Source of the DNA: Klebsiella quasipneumoniae subsp. quasipneumoniae
GTDB taxonomy: Bacteria; Pseudomonadota; Gammaproteobacteria; Enterobacterales; Enterobacteriaceae
Direction of reading: 5' to 3'
NCBI RefSeq assembly: GCF_020525925.1
Contig: NZ_CP084876.1
Coordinates: 2,604,001 to 2,668,000, forward strand
DNA: 64,000 nucleotides
The notes under the pieces were generated by a model that searched no databases, was not told the origin of the DNA, and saw only the letters and a program-made list of their open reading frames with translations. Positions 24,682 to 34,567 of the stretch are shown here, in pieces. The translations under genes were made by a program, and so were the position numbers. Numbering within the stretch: position 1 is the first letter of the stretch; each line of letters opens with the position of its first letter.

Positions 24682-25602
24682 TTACGTTGTTTGGATTTCA
24701 GTTAGCAAGCGTAAGCAGTGCTGTCGGGTAAAGTTAATAAAGTCAGTGATATAGTCCTTATTGATGTTTTCTGTAAGTGTAGCAAGCCAAATTTCTGAAA
24801 TTAGTTTATTTTCTGTAATTGACTTTGCTGTGACGTATTTTTTATCAAGATATTCTGATACTGCCCAGATAGGCAATGCGGCAATACCCCGCTGGCAGGC
24901 AACCTGTTGAATGATAGCCATGGTGAGCTCTGTTGTTTTCCTCCTTATTGGAATGCCGGCAGGTTTAAGGACTTTTCGACAAAGATCGATACGTTCATCC
25001 GGTACTGCGTAGGTGATGAGCGATTCACCACGGAAGTCCTCCGCTTCAAGCCAGGGCTTTCGCGTTAAAGGATGTTCATTTGCCAAAATAGCAACCATTT
25101 CATATTTAAATAAGGAGCTATAACTCACCAGGTCTGTCTGCTCGGTTTCATCCACGATGGCAACATCAGCTCTGTTTTGCAACAAAAGACCCACTGGATC
25201 TGGCTGAAAACCAGGCAAAATATCAATTTCAACCTCAGACCATTTCTTACGAAACTCATCCATCACCGGTAGTAACCAGCCATAACAGGTGTGACACTCT
25301 AGGGTTATCCGGAGCGCGCCCTGTTTTCCGAGCGCTAACTTATAAAGATCCCTGTTGGTTTCCTCCATTGCATCAAGCACGGTTTCAGCAAGCTGTAACA
25401 GACGCTCACCCGCCAGGGTAAACTTTACGGGCGATGTTTTTCGCATAAACAGAGAAACGCTATAGTGCTCTTCGAGCTGTTTGATCTGGTGCGATAATGC
25501 CGATTGAGTCAGTTGCATAGCTGCTGCCGCGCGCGTCAGGCTTCCTGTTTTACGCAATGCTAAAAGAGTTTGTAAGTGCTTAAGGTCTATCGGAATATCC
25601 AT
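24682..25602 (-). CDS. MetR-like LysR regulator
   Basis: 306 residues. The whole frame follows MetR closely: DLKHLQTLLALRKTGSLTRA, QSALSHQIKQLEE, LFMRKTSPVKFTLAGE, then ECHTCYGWLLPVM where MetR has its ECHSC segment, and RGIAALP with W three residues on. MetR uses homocysteine as cofactor. It adjoins a cystathionine-lyase-like gene, so a sulphur amino acid signal is likely. It is a paralogue and is not next to metE. Confidence 0.87.
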   Translation of the reverse strand: MDIPIDLKHLQTLLALRKTGSLTRAAAAMQLTQSALSHQIKQLEEHYSVSLFMRKTSPVKFTLAGERLLQLAETVLDAMEETNRDLYKLALGKQGALRITLECHTCYGWLLPVMDEFRKKWSEVEIDILPGFQPDPVGLLLQNRADVAIVDETEQTDLVSYSSLFKYEMVAILANEHPLTRKPWLEAEDFRGESLITYAVPDERIDLCRKVLKPAGIPIRRKTTELTMAIIQQVACQRGIAALPIWAVSEYLDKKYVTAKSITENKLISEIWLATLTENINKDYITDFINFTRQHCLRLLTEIQTT

Positions 25603-25648
25603 TACTGCTTCCGTTAATCACAACGTTTTGTCATAGCGCTAGTATAAC

Positions 25649-25673
25649 AAGCGCCAGCCTGACTGGCGCTTTT
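25649..25673 (-). terminator. Hairpin after the lyase-like gene
   Basis: AAGCGCCAG pairs with CTGGCGCTT around a five-base loop, nine bases beyond the minus-strand lyase stop. The T-tail is better on the plus strand, so direction is uncertain, but no plus-strand gene needs it. Confidence 0.55.
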
Positions 25674-25681
25674 CCTGGTTC

Positions 25682-26887
25682 TTACGCCTTTAGATGACGT
25701 AGCGCCCGATCCAGGTCTTTTACTAAATCTACGGGATCTTCTAAGCCGATCTGTAAACGGAAGGAGTGCCCTTCGTACGGCCAGTGATATTCCGGACGAT
25801 CTTTACGCGGGTTAAACGGAATAGCCAGGCTTTCAAAACCGCCCCACGAAAAACCGATGCCGAAATACTCCAGGCTATCAATAAACTTCTCCACGGACTC
25901 TTTTGAATAGTGAGGTTTAAGCACCACGCTAAACAAACCGCTGGAACCGGTGAAGTCACGTTTCCAAATTTCGTGACCCGGACAGGAAGGTAATGCCGGA
26001 TGTAGCACCTGCTCCACTTCTTCACGTTCCTCAAACCATTTAGCAATTTTAAGCGCTGAATCCTGATGGCGTCCAAGACGCAAAGACATAGTACGCAATC
26101 CGCGCTGTGCGAGATAAACATCATCCGGCGCAGCATGCAGACCAAAGAGATAGATAAAGCGACGAATGGCAAGCCAGGTTTCTTTATTTGTGGTGATCAA
26201 CCCCATCTGCGCGTCAGAATGTCCAACGATATATTTAGTGGCAGCATGCACGGAGACATCCACACCGTGCTCAAATGGCTTGAAAAACAGCGGTGTCGCC
26301 CAGGTATTATCAATAATAACTTTAGCGTTGTGGGCATGCGCCACGCGAGTTATTGCCGGAATATCCTGGATATCGAAAGTTTGGGAGCCAGGAGATTCTG
26401 TAAACACTACGGTCGTGTTTTCCTGGAACAGTTCAGCAATGCGATCGCCAATAGTCGGATCGAAAAAGGTTGCCGAAACGCCCATTTTGGCCAGCACATT
26501 ATTGACGAATCCACGCGTCGGGCCGTAAACGCTACTACTGACCAGGATATGATCGCCATTTTTAACCAGAGCCAGTAACGCACTTGTGCAGGCTGCAAGT
26601 CCAGTAGGCACCAGTAAAGATCGGTACCCCCCCTCCAGTTCGGCCAGGGCTTTCTGCACGGCGAAGGTGATAGGCGTTCCAAATCGACCATAATACATCA
26701 CTTCATCTTCCGCATCTTCAAACAGCGCCTGGTGGCGCTCGTTGAGCTCTTTGCAGTTTTTGAAGATGACCGTTGAGGCGTGATATACAGGCGGGTTAAC
26801 CACACCACCAAATACTTCGGGATCGAACGGACCATGACATAGATACGTTTCTGGTGATATCTGGTTATCAAAACTATGATTAGACAT
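25682..26887 (-). CDS. Cystathionine beta-lyase-like PLP enzyme
   Basis: 401 residues of the Cys/Met-metabolism PLP family. YYGRFGTPITFAVQKALAELEG, SSSVYGPTR, VIIDNTWATPLFFKP and the PLP lysine in HAATKYIVGHSD are all in place, closest in style to MetC (the GFSWGGFESLAIP end). It is expected to cleave cystathionine or other beta-thio amino acids to pyruvate, ammonia and a thiol via 2-aminoacrylate. It is flanked by a MetR-like regulator and a fold-type I aminotransferase on the same strand. Confidence 0.88.
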   Translation of the reverse strand: MSNHSFDNQISPETYLCHGPFDPEVFGGVVNPPVYHASTVIFKNCKELNERHQALFEDAEDEVMYYGRFGTPITFAVQKALAELEGGYRSLLVPTGLAACTSALLALVKNGDHILVSSSVYGPTRGFVNNVLAKMGVSATFFDPTIGDRIAELFQENTTVVFTESPGSQTFDIQDIPAITRVAHAHNAKVIIDNTWATPLFFKPFEHGVDVSVHAATKYIVGHSDAQMGLITTNKETWLAIRRFIYLFGLHAAPDDVYLAQRGLRTMSLRLGRHQDSALKIAKWFEEREEVEQVLHPALPSCPGHEIWKRDFTGSSGLFSVVLKPHYSKESVEKFIDSLEYFGIGFSWGGFESLAIPFNPRKDRPEYHWPYEGHSFRLQIGLEDPVDLVKDLDRALRHLKA

Positions 26888-26942
26888 TATTACTATTCCT
26901 CTGATTACAACTCTTACTGTCTTATTTATGGCCTATTACCTC

Positions 26943-28151
26943 TCACGGGATAACTGGAGAGGACAACTCATTAAGCGCGGTTTTTAGGCGTTTTACCGCT
27001 TCTTTAAGGCTTTCTTCTGTGGCGCTGACATACGACATTCGTAGGGTGGAATGATCCGGTTCTTCGCAGTAGAAAAATTCACCAGGCACGTACACCACGC
27101 CGTTGCGCAATGTTTTCTGAAGCCACTGCGTGGTATTCATCTCATATTTAAACTTTGCCCATAAAAACATACCGCCCATCGGCTGATGGAACGTGATGTG
27201 GTCACCTAGTTCGTTCAACAAATGGTGGCTTAGAACTCGACATTTGCGCTCATAAGCCTTTCGGATGAGTGCGATCTGTCCCGGCAAGCGGCCACTGCTT
27301 AAATAGTGGTAGGTAAGTGACTGCGAGAGAGAACTTGTATGTAAATCTGTGGTTTGCTTGATGTTGACAACCCCTCTTTTGAGCCAATCCGGTAGCACCA
27401 GCCACCCTACCCGAGCGCCTGGCGCGAGGATCTTCGAAAAGGTTGATGTGTAAACAACGTTATCACTGTTACCCCTTTCCGCAGACCATGCTCTGAGCGG
27501 AATGAATGACGTATCCGTAAAATTGATTTCGCCGTAAGGGTCGTCTTCGATGATGATAAAATCGTAGCGTAGCGAGAGTTCCACCAGCTGTTTACGCCGT
27601 TGCTCCGCGAGGGTAACGCCGCCGGGATTACCAAACGTGGGTACGATATACACTGCTTTTATCCGAGTCGTTAGAAGCAGCGTTTCCAGCTCATCGACAA
27701 TCATGCCCTGAGCATCAGTTCCTACCGACATCAGGTTCGCTTCAGCAAGCTGAAATACCTGCAGTGCCGCCAGGTAAGTAGGCCGTTCTAACACCACTAC
27801 ATCGCCAGGATTAATCAGTGCCCGAGCAAGAATATCCAGAGATTGCTGCGAGCCAGAGGTCACAACGACATCCTCTACGCTGCAGTGAATTCCCCGGTCA
27901 CGCATGATCTGGCAGATGGCTGCCCGCAGTTCAGAATGACCCTCACTCAATCCATACTGAAACGCGTCTTTCCAACCATGGGTCAGGATATTATCCATAG
28001 CAATCTGTAAGCCTTCCCGATCAAACAAGTTTGGATCTGGTATTCCGCCGCCCAGGGAAATAACACCGTCCATTTTGCTGTGTTTCAGTAGTTCTCTAAT
28101 TGCAGATGATTGAAGGTTTTGTAACTTTTTTGCGATTTTATTGCGCGACAT
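26943..28151 (-). CDS. Fold-type I aminotransferase (MocR/LysN-like, no HTH)
   Basis: 402 residues, PLP-dependent. ISLGGGIPDPNLF at the start, VTSGSQQSLDILARALINPGD, IVPTFGNPGGVTL, EDDPYGEINF and the PLP lysine region TSTFSKILAPGARVGW are typical of 2-aminoadipate/valine-pyruvate-type aminotransferases related to MocR regulators. No DNA-binding domain is fused. The amino donor cannot be read from sequence. It is upstream of the lyase-like gene with a 55-base gap and probably shares its transcript. Confidence 0.87.
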   Translation of the reverse strand: MSRNKIAKKLQNLQSSAIRELLKHSKMDGVISLGGGIPDPNLFDREGLQIAMDNILTHGWKDAFQYGLSEGHSELRAAICQIMRDRGIHCSVEDVVVTSGSQQSLDILARALINPGDVVVLERPTYLAALQVFQLAEANLMSVGTDAQGMIVDELETLLLTTRIKAVYIVPTFGNPGGVTLAEQRRKQLVELSLRYDFIIIEDDPYGEINFTDTSFIPLRAWSAERGNSDNVVYTSTFSKILAPGARVGWLVLPDWLKRGVVNIKQTTDLHTSSLSQSLTYHYLSSGRLPGQIALIRKAYERKCRVLSHHLLNELGDHITFHQPMGGMFLWAKFKYEMNTTQWLQKTLRNGVVYVPGEFFYCEEPDHSTLRMSYVSATEESLKEAVKRLKTALNELSSPVIP

Positions 28152-28340
28152 CTCCGCTCCTCACCTTTTTTATATAACGCTTTTAATATCACAGGTACGC
28201 AGCGATGATAATTATTTTTTCGCTGGCACTTTTATTTGTGGGTCAACATGAATTGAATTAATGATGACCCACAACAGGACTAATGATTACGCAATGCAAA
28301 TATCAAGGTTGCAGTAAGGTGCAAGTTGTATAGGTAATAC

Positions 28341-29621
28341 TTATTGCGAAAATAACATGACAAAAGGACCGATGCACATGAGCATGCCGATTAAAATCAC
28401 ATAGTAAACCGAGACGCCACGCAGGTCAGAAAACTTGTCATTTTTAAGAATAATAAAACCGGGAATGATGCAGCTTATAAGACCGTAAGTCACGCCACCA
28501 AACACGAACACCTTCAGAATGGGAAAGTTCGTTAGCACGATCAACCACAGCACCAGTACAACCATGACAAAAGCGGTAACTGAAATCGCCTTGCTGTTGT
28601 TTGCCTGAGGCTTAACCATTTTTTCAACAGTGACTTTGATCAGACCTACGAAAGATTCATGTACGGCCAGATAGAGCGCCAGGAACGCCGTCACGATGGA
28701 AAACACATTGAGAACAACGCTCATATACTTGACCGCGGCACCAGGAATGACCTTAGCGGCCAGAGCCAGGGCCGAGATATTGTCCTGATAGGCTCGTAGC
28801 GCATCGGCTTCACTGATAGAGAGTACGATGGACATGACAAACAACAGCACGGTAGCGACCAGAACTAAATAAGCCACTTTATGTACGCGTAAAATTTTAT
28901 ACTTTGCCACGTCCTTATCTTCTTCACGTTTTTTGTAGGCGATGTTCATCGGATTTAGTATCCCAACAAACATAATGGAGAAGATAGCGAACGGAAGCGT
29001 CGGGAACGTACCTACGACAAGGTGGCTAACGGTTGGGAATGCACCAATATTGCTCAGATCCCAGAAGGGGATCACCACGAAACCAATCGCTACGATGATC
29101 ACCAGCTTTACGGCGATCATGCTGCCTGAGACTTTGAAGAGCAGCTTTTCTCCTTTCGACGCGACCAGCGAGAGCCCGGCGATTAACAGCAGAGACCACC
29201 ACCAGTGTTCGGACAGCGTCTGGTTAGTAAGCCCAAAGGTTTTCAGATACGAGGCGCTGTCGTTGGTAATGGCAAGAGCATACTCCACCATCGACTTCAG
29301 CATGGTGAAGGAGTAAAGCGCGCCAAGCAGCACGCCCCAGCGACTGCCAACGTAGCTGGTGATGATACTCAGATAGGAATCTTGCTCATCGCTGCGCGCC
29401 ATCGTTTCGATGAATAGCTTCTGCATGTAATAAACTGCCGGATAGCCCAGGATAACGGCCAGGGCAAAGACCCACACCCCTTTCAATCCAACCTGTAACG
29501 GGAAAAAGACGATTCCGGAACCTATGGCAGCTCCGATGCAAAGCACCACCCACCCTAAATCATACATGGTAAAGGGAATATTCTTATTATTAATTGCTTC
29601 AGTATTAATTCCTACGGTCAT
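28341..29621 (-). CDS. HAAAP-family amino acid permease
   Basis: About 426 residues with roughly eleven membrane segments. WVVLCIGAAIGSGIVFFPLQVG near the start is the hydroxy/aromatic amino acid permease signature (SdaC, YhaO/DlsT group); FSIMFVGILNPMNIAYK is a second landmark. A serine, threonine or cysteine-type cargo fits the lyase and aminotransferase beside it. ATG 29621 with GGGGACTCC upstream is preferred over 29663. Confidence 0.85.
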   Translation of the reverse strand: MTVGINTEAINNKNIPFTMYDLGWVVLCIGAAIGSGIVFFPLQVGLKGVWVFALAVILGYPAVYYMQKLFIETMARSDEQDSYLSIITSYVGSRWGVLLGALYSFTMLKSMVEYALAITNDSASYLKTFGLTNQTLSEHWWWSLLLIAGLSLVASKGEKLLFKVSGSMIAVKLVIIVAIGFVVIPFWDLSNIGAFPTVSHLVVGTFPTLPFAIFSIMFVGILNPMNIAYKKREEDKDVAKYKILRVHKVAYLVLVATVLLFVMSIVLSISEADALRAYQDNISALALAAKVIPGAAVKYMSVVLNVFSIVTAFLALYLAVHESFVGLIKVTVEKMVKPQANNSKAISVTAFVMVVLVLWLIVLTNFPILKVFVFGGVTYGLISCIIPGFIILKNDKFSDLRGVSVYYVILIGMLMCIGPFVMLFSQ

Positions 29622-29985
29622 AGGAGTCCCCAATAGACTTAACAAAAACACAAAGTTTTGCATGTTTTAATTACATACTGGAATGACTTGTCTACATTTA
29701 ATCCAGCAACCTACAAGTCCCTGACGATATTTCAATCAAATACCTGATAGATATCTTTGATTGAATGCATGAAGCTTTACACAGCATACAAAGGGTGGCT
29801 AATGAATATTAGAGAAAACAGTTTATACTTTTATTCACATCAAATTTATTTCAGCACAATATGATATGCACCACAAAATATAACTCCTTTTATCTTAAAG
29901 TGTGATCGATGTTATAGCTTTTTCTTATATTTATAATTTCGCCACGGCTAATTATTGTGATCTGACGCACGTTGATTTTTACCTA
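29622..29985. other. A+T-rich intergenic region
   Basis: It holds the promoter of the permease and the 3' flank of the LysR gene. No gene or clear palindrome was seen. Confidence 0.4.
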
Positions 29986-30936
29986 TTAGAGCAAATTATC
30001 TATCGCTTTTTCCCAGTGATTCCATGGCTGGTTTTCTTCCACCAAAAAATCAATAAAGGATCTTACTTTTGGATTACGAAACTTGCTGGGGAAATAGAGT
30101 GCATAGAGGCTATGCGTCGGGTAAGCGTATTTACCATCAAGCTTTAAAGGAACAAGCTCCCCTGCATCGATGTGCTGGCTGATGAGATAAGAGGGAAGCC
30201 AGGCAATACCCTGCCCTGAAAGAGCCGCCTTCAAGAGCAACAGGCTGCTGTTGGCTTGAACCGGCGTTCGGGGTTTTATCGCGCACTGCGGATGCGGGGA
30301 TACGATATCGTTATAGCGCAAGGGCGGCGTTAATCCTGGATAGATCAGGCACTCATGGCTTGCAAGCTCGGCACGTTTAGTCGGGGAGCCCATCCGTGCA
30401 AGATAATCAGGGGAAGCGCAGTATAGCCAGCTGATTTTTGAAAGTTTTCTGGCGGCATAGTTCTGCGGGGGCGTGGCGGTAACCCTCAATGCGATATCAA
30501 CATTGTTTTCGTTCAGGTTCGTCAGGTGATCGTCAAGTTCCAGTATAAGTTCGACATTATGATTTTTCTTACGATATTCTTCGAAAATATCAATCAAATG
30601 TGCGTAGCCAAACGCCACAGAACTGGTGACCTTCAAGGCCCCGTGTGGCTGGTTGAAATAGCCACAGGTCGTGTTAATGATATCGTCGAACTCTTTGAGC
30701 AGTTCCGAAGCTCTGGAAACGAAGTACTCCCCGGCTTCAGTCAACTGAAATGAACGGGTTGTTCTTTGGATCAGCGGAACGCCCAGGTTTTCTTCCATTA
30801 CCGCCAGCCCCTTACTCACGGCGGAGGGCGATAAATTAAGCAAGCGCGCCGCTTCTGACAGCCCCTTCCCTTCACTTATTTTTACCAGCATTTCAATTTG
30901 TTTGATCGTCAATGGAATGGTCATCGTTCTTTTCAA
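29986..30936 (-). CDS. LysR-family regulator
   Basis: 316 residues. The N-terminal winged helix IKQIEMLVKISEGKGLSEAARL with NLSPSAVSKGLAVMEENL is followed by an effector domain of the CrgA/DsdC-like broad group (DVDIALR-type motif seen as NNVDIALRVT). It is transcribed in the same direction as the permease group and could regulate it, or be an independent unit. No partner is proven. Confidence 0.83.
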   Translation of the reverse strand: MKRTMTIPLTIKQIEMLVKISEGKGLSEAARLLNLSPSAVSKGLAVMEENLGVPLIQRTTRSFQLTEAGEYFVSRASELLKEFDDIINTTCGYFNQPHGALKVTSSVAFGYAHLIDIFEEYRKKNHNVELILELDDHLTNLNENNVDIALRVTATPPQNYAARKLSKISWLYCASPDYLARMGSPTKRAELASHECLIYPGLTPPLRYNDIVSPHPQCAIKPRTPVQANSSLLLLKAALSGQGIAWLPSYLISQHIDAGELVPLKLDGKYAYPTHSLYALYFPSKFRNPKVRSFIDFLVEENQPWNHWEKAIDNLL

Positions 30937-31222
30937 CCGTCATGCCTGTGGCGTTTGATAATCTCACTATGAAGCAGTATGAAATGGAAACCGAGGTCAT
31001 ACCAAGCAGATAAACTTCCTGGCTAATATAGTTTTTCTTTTAACAAAGCCATCCAGGCAGCAGGCCCGGATAGCATTCGTACGGTTATGCTTTCAGACCC
31101 GCTGCAGATCTCAAGGCCCGGGAAGACGTCACAGCGCCAGTAGGTGTAGGGATAACCACCAGGATACCGGCCAGCATGAACGACGGTCCCGATAGATAGT
31201 GGAAAGAGAGAGGATGGTGACG
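30937..31222. other. Intergenic, probable gene debris
   Basis: Nothing intact. The minus strand has a short hydrophobic stretch (FMLAGILVVIPTPTGA) that may be left over from a membrane protein. I cannot assign it. Confidence 0.3.
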
Positions 31223-31379
31223 CTAGATATCCAGCGCCACCAGAAAACGCGAAACCACCTTGTAAGCAGCCACGGTCTCAACTGTTTTGGCTTCACCGAA
31301 GAGACTTTTCAGTGACGCAATGACTGCGGCGTCGACATTAACGTTTATGGAGGATAGATCGGTCAACACAGGTAGGTAT
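31223..31379 (-). pseudogene. Carboxymuconolactone-decarboxylase-family 3' fragment
   Basis: After the ADH stop codon the minus strand keeps a frame reading VDAAVIASLKSLFGEAK, then VETVAAYKVVSRFLVALDI and a stop. This matches the C-terminal helices of AhpD/CMD-like proteins (typically ELTAxVAAYNMVSRFLVAL). The CxxC half is absent. It appears to be the tail of a gene cut by a deletion that joined it to the ADH 3' end; an intact CMD gene exists at the head of the same operon. Confidence 0.6.
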
Positions 31380-32405
31380 TCAACGATGTCCCATGGTGAG
31401 AACCATGCGAAAAGACGCCTTTCCGCTACGCATTTTTTCATACGCCTCTTGTGCTTGTGCCAGAGAACGCGTTTCAATCTGCGCGCGCACAGCTGCCAGC
31501 AGGCTGAAATGAAGCGTTTTTTCTAATTCAATTGCCGTCCCGGTCATGGCGCCGTTTATCTGTAACTCCCGCCCGACCATGAGACCCGGGGCAAAGCTCA
31601 GTGGCGCTTTACCCACACCAACGACCATCAGCCTTCCCTGGGGAAGCAGCGCGGGTAGCAGAGTGGAAACGGCGTGGCTGTCAGTGATGGTCGACAAAAT
31701 AATTTTGGCGCCGCCCAACGCCTTAATGGCTTCAACAGCCTCTTCGATGTTGGTATCGACGTAGTGATGGGCTCCGAGCGCAATGACTTCTCGTGCAATA
31801 TCATCGCCCCTGCCAACGGCGATAACGCGAAAACCCATTTTGCGTGCATATTGCAAAGCTAAATGTCCTAACCCCCCGATCCCCTGAACAACAACCGTAT
31901 CGCCAGCCTGCGCTTGAGATTTTTTTAAGGCATTAAAGGTCGCTACTCCCGCACAAAGTAATGGTGCGGCGTCGACGGAGGACAAGTCATCCGGTATAGC
32001 GACCAGTCCCGTCTCACGCGCCAGCATGTATTCTGCATACCCCCCGTCTCTTGTGCTGCCAGTAACCGGTTGATTTTGACAGAGATTAAAGTGACCAAGA
32101 CGGCATTGCTCGCAAGCGTTGCAATGACCACCTAGTCGCCCAACGCCGACACGTTGACCAGGTTTGAGCCAGGCAGGGAGCGGCCCCGATGTTTTGCAGA
32201 TCGTACCGACCACTTCATGACCCGGTACGCGAGGATACTCAACACGCTTTTCCAGACCTTCAACGACGCCAGAATCCGCTCCGCAAATTCCACAGGCTTC
32301 CACTTTTATCAGCACTTCGCCTGGGCCGGGATCCGGGAGTTCTTTTTCCACGTATTCCAGTTGACCAGGACGAGAAACCTGCATTGCTTTATAAGTTTGC
32401 TTCAT
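31380..32405 (-). CDS. Zinc-dependent alcohol dehydrogenase
   Basis: 341-residue medium-chain dehydrogenase. The catalytic-zinc region CGICGAD with GHEVVG and the structural-zinc cysteines GGHCNACEQCRLGHFNLC are complete; the NAD(P) loop is GIGGLGHLALQYA. It resembles AdhP/CAD-type enzymes that interconvert alcohols and aldehydes. It is the last intact gene of a five-gene minus-strand operon, three bases after the oxidase gene, with a CMD-family remnant directly behind it. Confidence 0.9.
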   Translation of the reverse strand: MKQTYKAMQVSRPGQLEYVEKELPDPGPGEVLIKVEACGICGADSGVVEGLEKRVEYPRVPGHEVVGTICKTSGPLPAWLKPGQRVGVGRLGGHCNACEQCRLGHFNLCQNQPVTGSTRDGGYAEYMLARETGLVAIPDDLSSVDAAPLLCAGVATFNALKKSQAQAGDTVVVQGIGGLGHLALQYARKMGFRVIAVGRGDDIAREVIALGAHHYVDTNIEEAVEAIKALGGAKIILSTITDSHAVSTLLPALLPQGRLMVVGVGKAPLSFAPGLMVGRELQINGAMTGTAIELEKTLHFSLLAAVRAQIETRSLAQAQEAYEKMRSGKASFRMVLTMGHR

Positions 32406-32408
32406 CTT

Positions 32409-33476
32409 TTATTTCTCGATTATGTGTTGTACGCCTGCCGCAGCGGCATCAATCGCCCCTGCCAGATAGCCAGGAAAGACGGTGGACCATTCGCTCGCGA
32501 TACCGGTAAGACAGTTACGCCACGGACCGTGATTTGCGCTGGCGGGTGGTACAGAATGACCTGCGGGTAGGGTTAGATCGCGCGAGGTGGAGGTAAAGGG
32601 ATCTGCCGCCCAGTCTTTAAGAAATTCAGCATGGGGATAGGCGGCTTCCTCGCCAAACAGTCTTATCAACTGGTTTCTGCATAAATCTCTCAGGACCGCG
32701 TCACCTATCTTATGACGCTCGTGAAAAGGCACGCCAATAAACCCGAATAACGCAAACATCCTGTCAGGTTCTGAAACATCGTGAATTTCAACCATAGGCC
32801 CAATGTTGCTTCTTACCTCCCCGGATAGTCCCTTCCTTTTCCAGAAATTATCGGGATACACAGCGACATACTTTGCATGGGGCGCCATCCAGGTTCCGGT
32901 GTTACGCCATGCGTGCAATAACGTTGTGGGTAGCGCGGGGAAAAAATTGATCCCTGCAGCCAACATAGGGGGCAATGCCAACAGTACATGTTGCGCCTGC
33001 CGGCTAAACGGGCGTCCATCGGCATAAGTTCCGCAAACGTTCAGGGTGCCATTTTGCTGTTCGATGTGTTTAACCTGCAGTCCGGTCTGAATGCGCCCAG
33101 GCTTTAACTCCGCCAGTAATACATTGGGCAGTCGTGACATCCCACCACTTACACGGGCGGCTGCAGGCGAAGAGACAAATCCAGGATGGCGAGAAGGGGC
33201 ATCTTTGGGACGCTCAAAAAGCATGTCCCCCCTCTCCTGGTGACTGAATGACTCAATGTTCAGTTCTCTGAATAACTGCTTCAATGCAGGTTGTATCGTT
33301 GGCCAGAACCAGGTCGCGCCTAAATCTGCCTCAGCGGCATTCGCCTGTAAGATACGCCCCCCCATACGCTCACGACCTTCGAGAAGTGCGTAGTCAATAC
33401 CCGCTTTTTCCAGCAATCTGGCCGCGTATAACCCGCTGAGCCCCCCTCCCACAATGATGACCTCAGCATTCATCAT
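32409..33476 (-). CDS. FAD-dependent amine oxidase-like protein
   Basis: 355 residues. N-terminal dinucleotide fold EVIIVGGGLSGLYAARLLEKAG and the RMGGRI loop match flavin monoamine oxidases, as does a C-terminal YLAGAIDAAAAGV segment. It is about 100 residues shorter than typical monoamine oxidases, so the substrate domain is reduced. It overlaps the cupin gene by four bases (ATGA-type). Substrate unknown; an amine-to-aldehyde step would suit the neighbouring alcohol dehydrogenase. Confidence 0.82.
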   Translation of the reverse strand: MMNAEVIIVGGGLSGLYAARLLEKAGIDYALLEGRERMGGRILQANAAEADLGATWFWPTIQPALKQLFRELNIESFSHQERGDMLFERPKDAPSRHPGFVSSPAAARVSGGMSRLPNVLLAELKPGRIQTGLQVKHIEQQNGTLNVCGTYADGRPFSRQAQHVLLALPPMLAAGINFFPALPTTLLHAWRNTGTWMAPHAKYVAVYPDNFWKRKGLSGEVRSNIGPMVEIHDVSEPDRMFALFGFIGVPFHERHKIGDAVLRDLCRNQLIRLFGEEAAYPHAEFLKDWAADPFTSTSRDLTLPAGHSVPPASANHGPWRNCLTGIASEWSTVFPGYLAGAIDAAAAGVQHIIEK

Positions 33477-34147
33477 GGTACTGTTACCTGCTTAACGTCG
33501 AGATGGCCTTTTTTGAGATACACCAGGGTGTTGTCGATCCCGGCAGTAAACGCCATTCCCTGCCCGGACGGGATGCGTATCCAGCTCCCCTTCGCATGAA
33601 TGCGGTTGCCTTCTATCATGCTTCCTTCCACGATGAACAACTCTGCCCCTCCCTTCAGTGCAGGGTCCACCAGTAGCGCACCAGCATGATTACGCAGCAG
33701 ACAAACACGTTCTTGTGCACTCTCAAATAACGGACAAACAGACATTCCGCCGTCCGCAAGCCAATTTTCAGGCGCACGGGTATCGATACGTAACGGAACA
33801 GTTTCCTGGGTTGTCATCTGGCCAAGCTTAACGAACAACAGCGTGCCGTTTTTGCTGTGAGGTTGATGGGAAGAACCCGGTGGGTTACGCAAATACCAGC
33901 CGGTGGGATAATCGCGGTTACCTTCTGAGAATTGACCCTGCAGAACCAGGATCTCTTCTCCACCGGGATGTTGATGTTGCGGGAATACTGTAAGAGGCAA
34001 ATAACGAACCACGCTGGTGGCGCGGGCCTGCTCACCACCGATACGATCCAACATAACCCGATCAATCCCTGTCTGAGGGGAGTGAACCCAGTGGTAATCA
34101 TCACAGGAAACGGTAACGCGCTGGGTGAAATCGTGGTTTATTAACAT
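33473..34147 (-). CDS. ChrR-like double-cupin protein
   Basis: About 224 residues with two cupin halves; the first has VFPQHQHPGGEEILVLQGQFS (His-x-His and Glu metal ligands), the second a degenerate counterpart. It resembles the ChrR cupin domain without its anti-sigma zinc-binding N-terminus, so a metal-binding dioxygenase-like or sensor role is possible. ATG 34147 is chosen; the longer frame to 34228 would overlap the CMD gene and adds unrelated residues. Confidence 0.78.
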   Translation of the reverse strand: MLINHDFTQRVTVSCDDYHWVHSPQTGIDRVMLDRIGGEQARATSVVRYLPLTVFPQHQHPGGEEILVLQGQFSEGNRDYPTGWYLRNPPGSSHQPHSKNGTLLFVKLGQMTTQETVPLRIDTRAPENWLADGGMSVCPLFESAQERVCLLRNHAGALLVDPALKGGAELFIVEGSMIEGNRIHAKGSWIRIPSGQGMAFTAGIDNTLVYLKKGHLDVKQVTVP

Positions 34148-34199
34148 GCATTTTCCAGGGTATGTGTAAGGCGGCCCCACACGGAAGCCGCGACTATTT

Positions 34200-34541
34200 T
34201 TACTTAGGCAGGTTGTCGAAGGCGTCAAGTGCTCGGCTGGAATAGACCAGCGCGGCGCCCGTGTTTAGTGTGATTGCCACACCAAGCGCCTCAGCGATCT
34301 CTTCGCGCGTTGCCCCCTGTTTTGCAGCAGCTTCAGCATGGACGGACAGACATCCATCACACCGGGTCGTGACCGCCACGGCAAGCGCGATCAGCTCATG
34401 AGTTTTCGCGTCCAGGTGGCCTGTTGCGACAGCCGCATTTTGCATCTTATCGATGCCTTGCATCACATCGGGTTGCAAACCTGCGAATTCTCCGATCGCT
34501 GCCCGTAGTTCTTTGCGCATTTCAGTCCAGTGAACCATCAC
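34200..34541 (-). CDS. AhpD/carboxymuconolactone decarboxylase-family protein
   Basis: 113 residues. The redox CxxC with downstream His is present in TRCDGCLSVHAEAAAKQG, followed by EEIAEALGVAI, the standard AhpD core. Members act as alkylhydroperoxidases or lactone decarboxylases. It is second in the operon, after the ABM-like gene (26-base gap). Confidence 0.88.
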   Translation of the reverse strand: MMVHWTEMRKELRAAIGEFAGLQPDVMQGIDKMQNAAVATGHLDAKTHELIALAVAVTTRCDGCLSVHAEAAAKQGATREEIAEALGVAITLNTGAALVYSSRALDAFDNLPK

Positions 34542-34567
34542 TGCTACCTCCGTTTTATAATGCGTTA

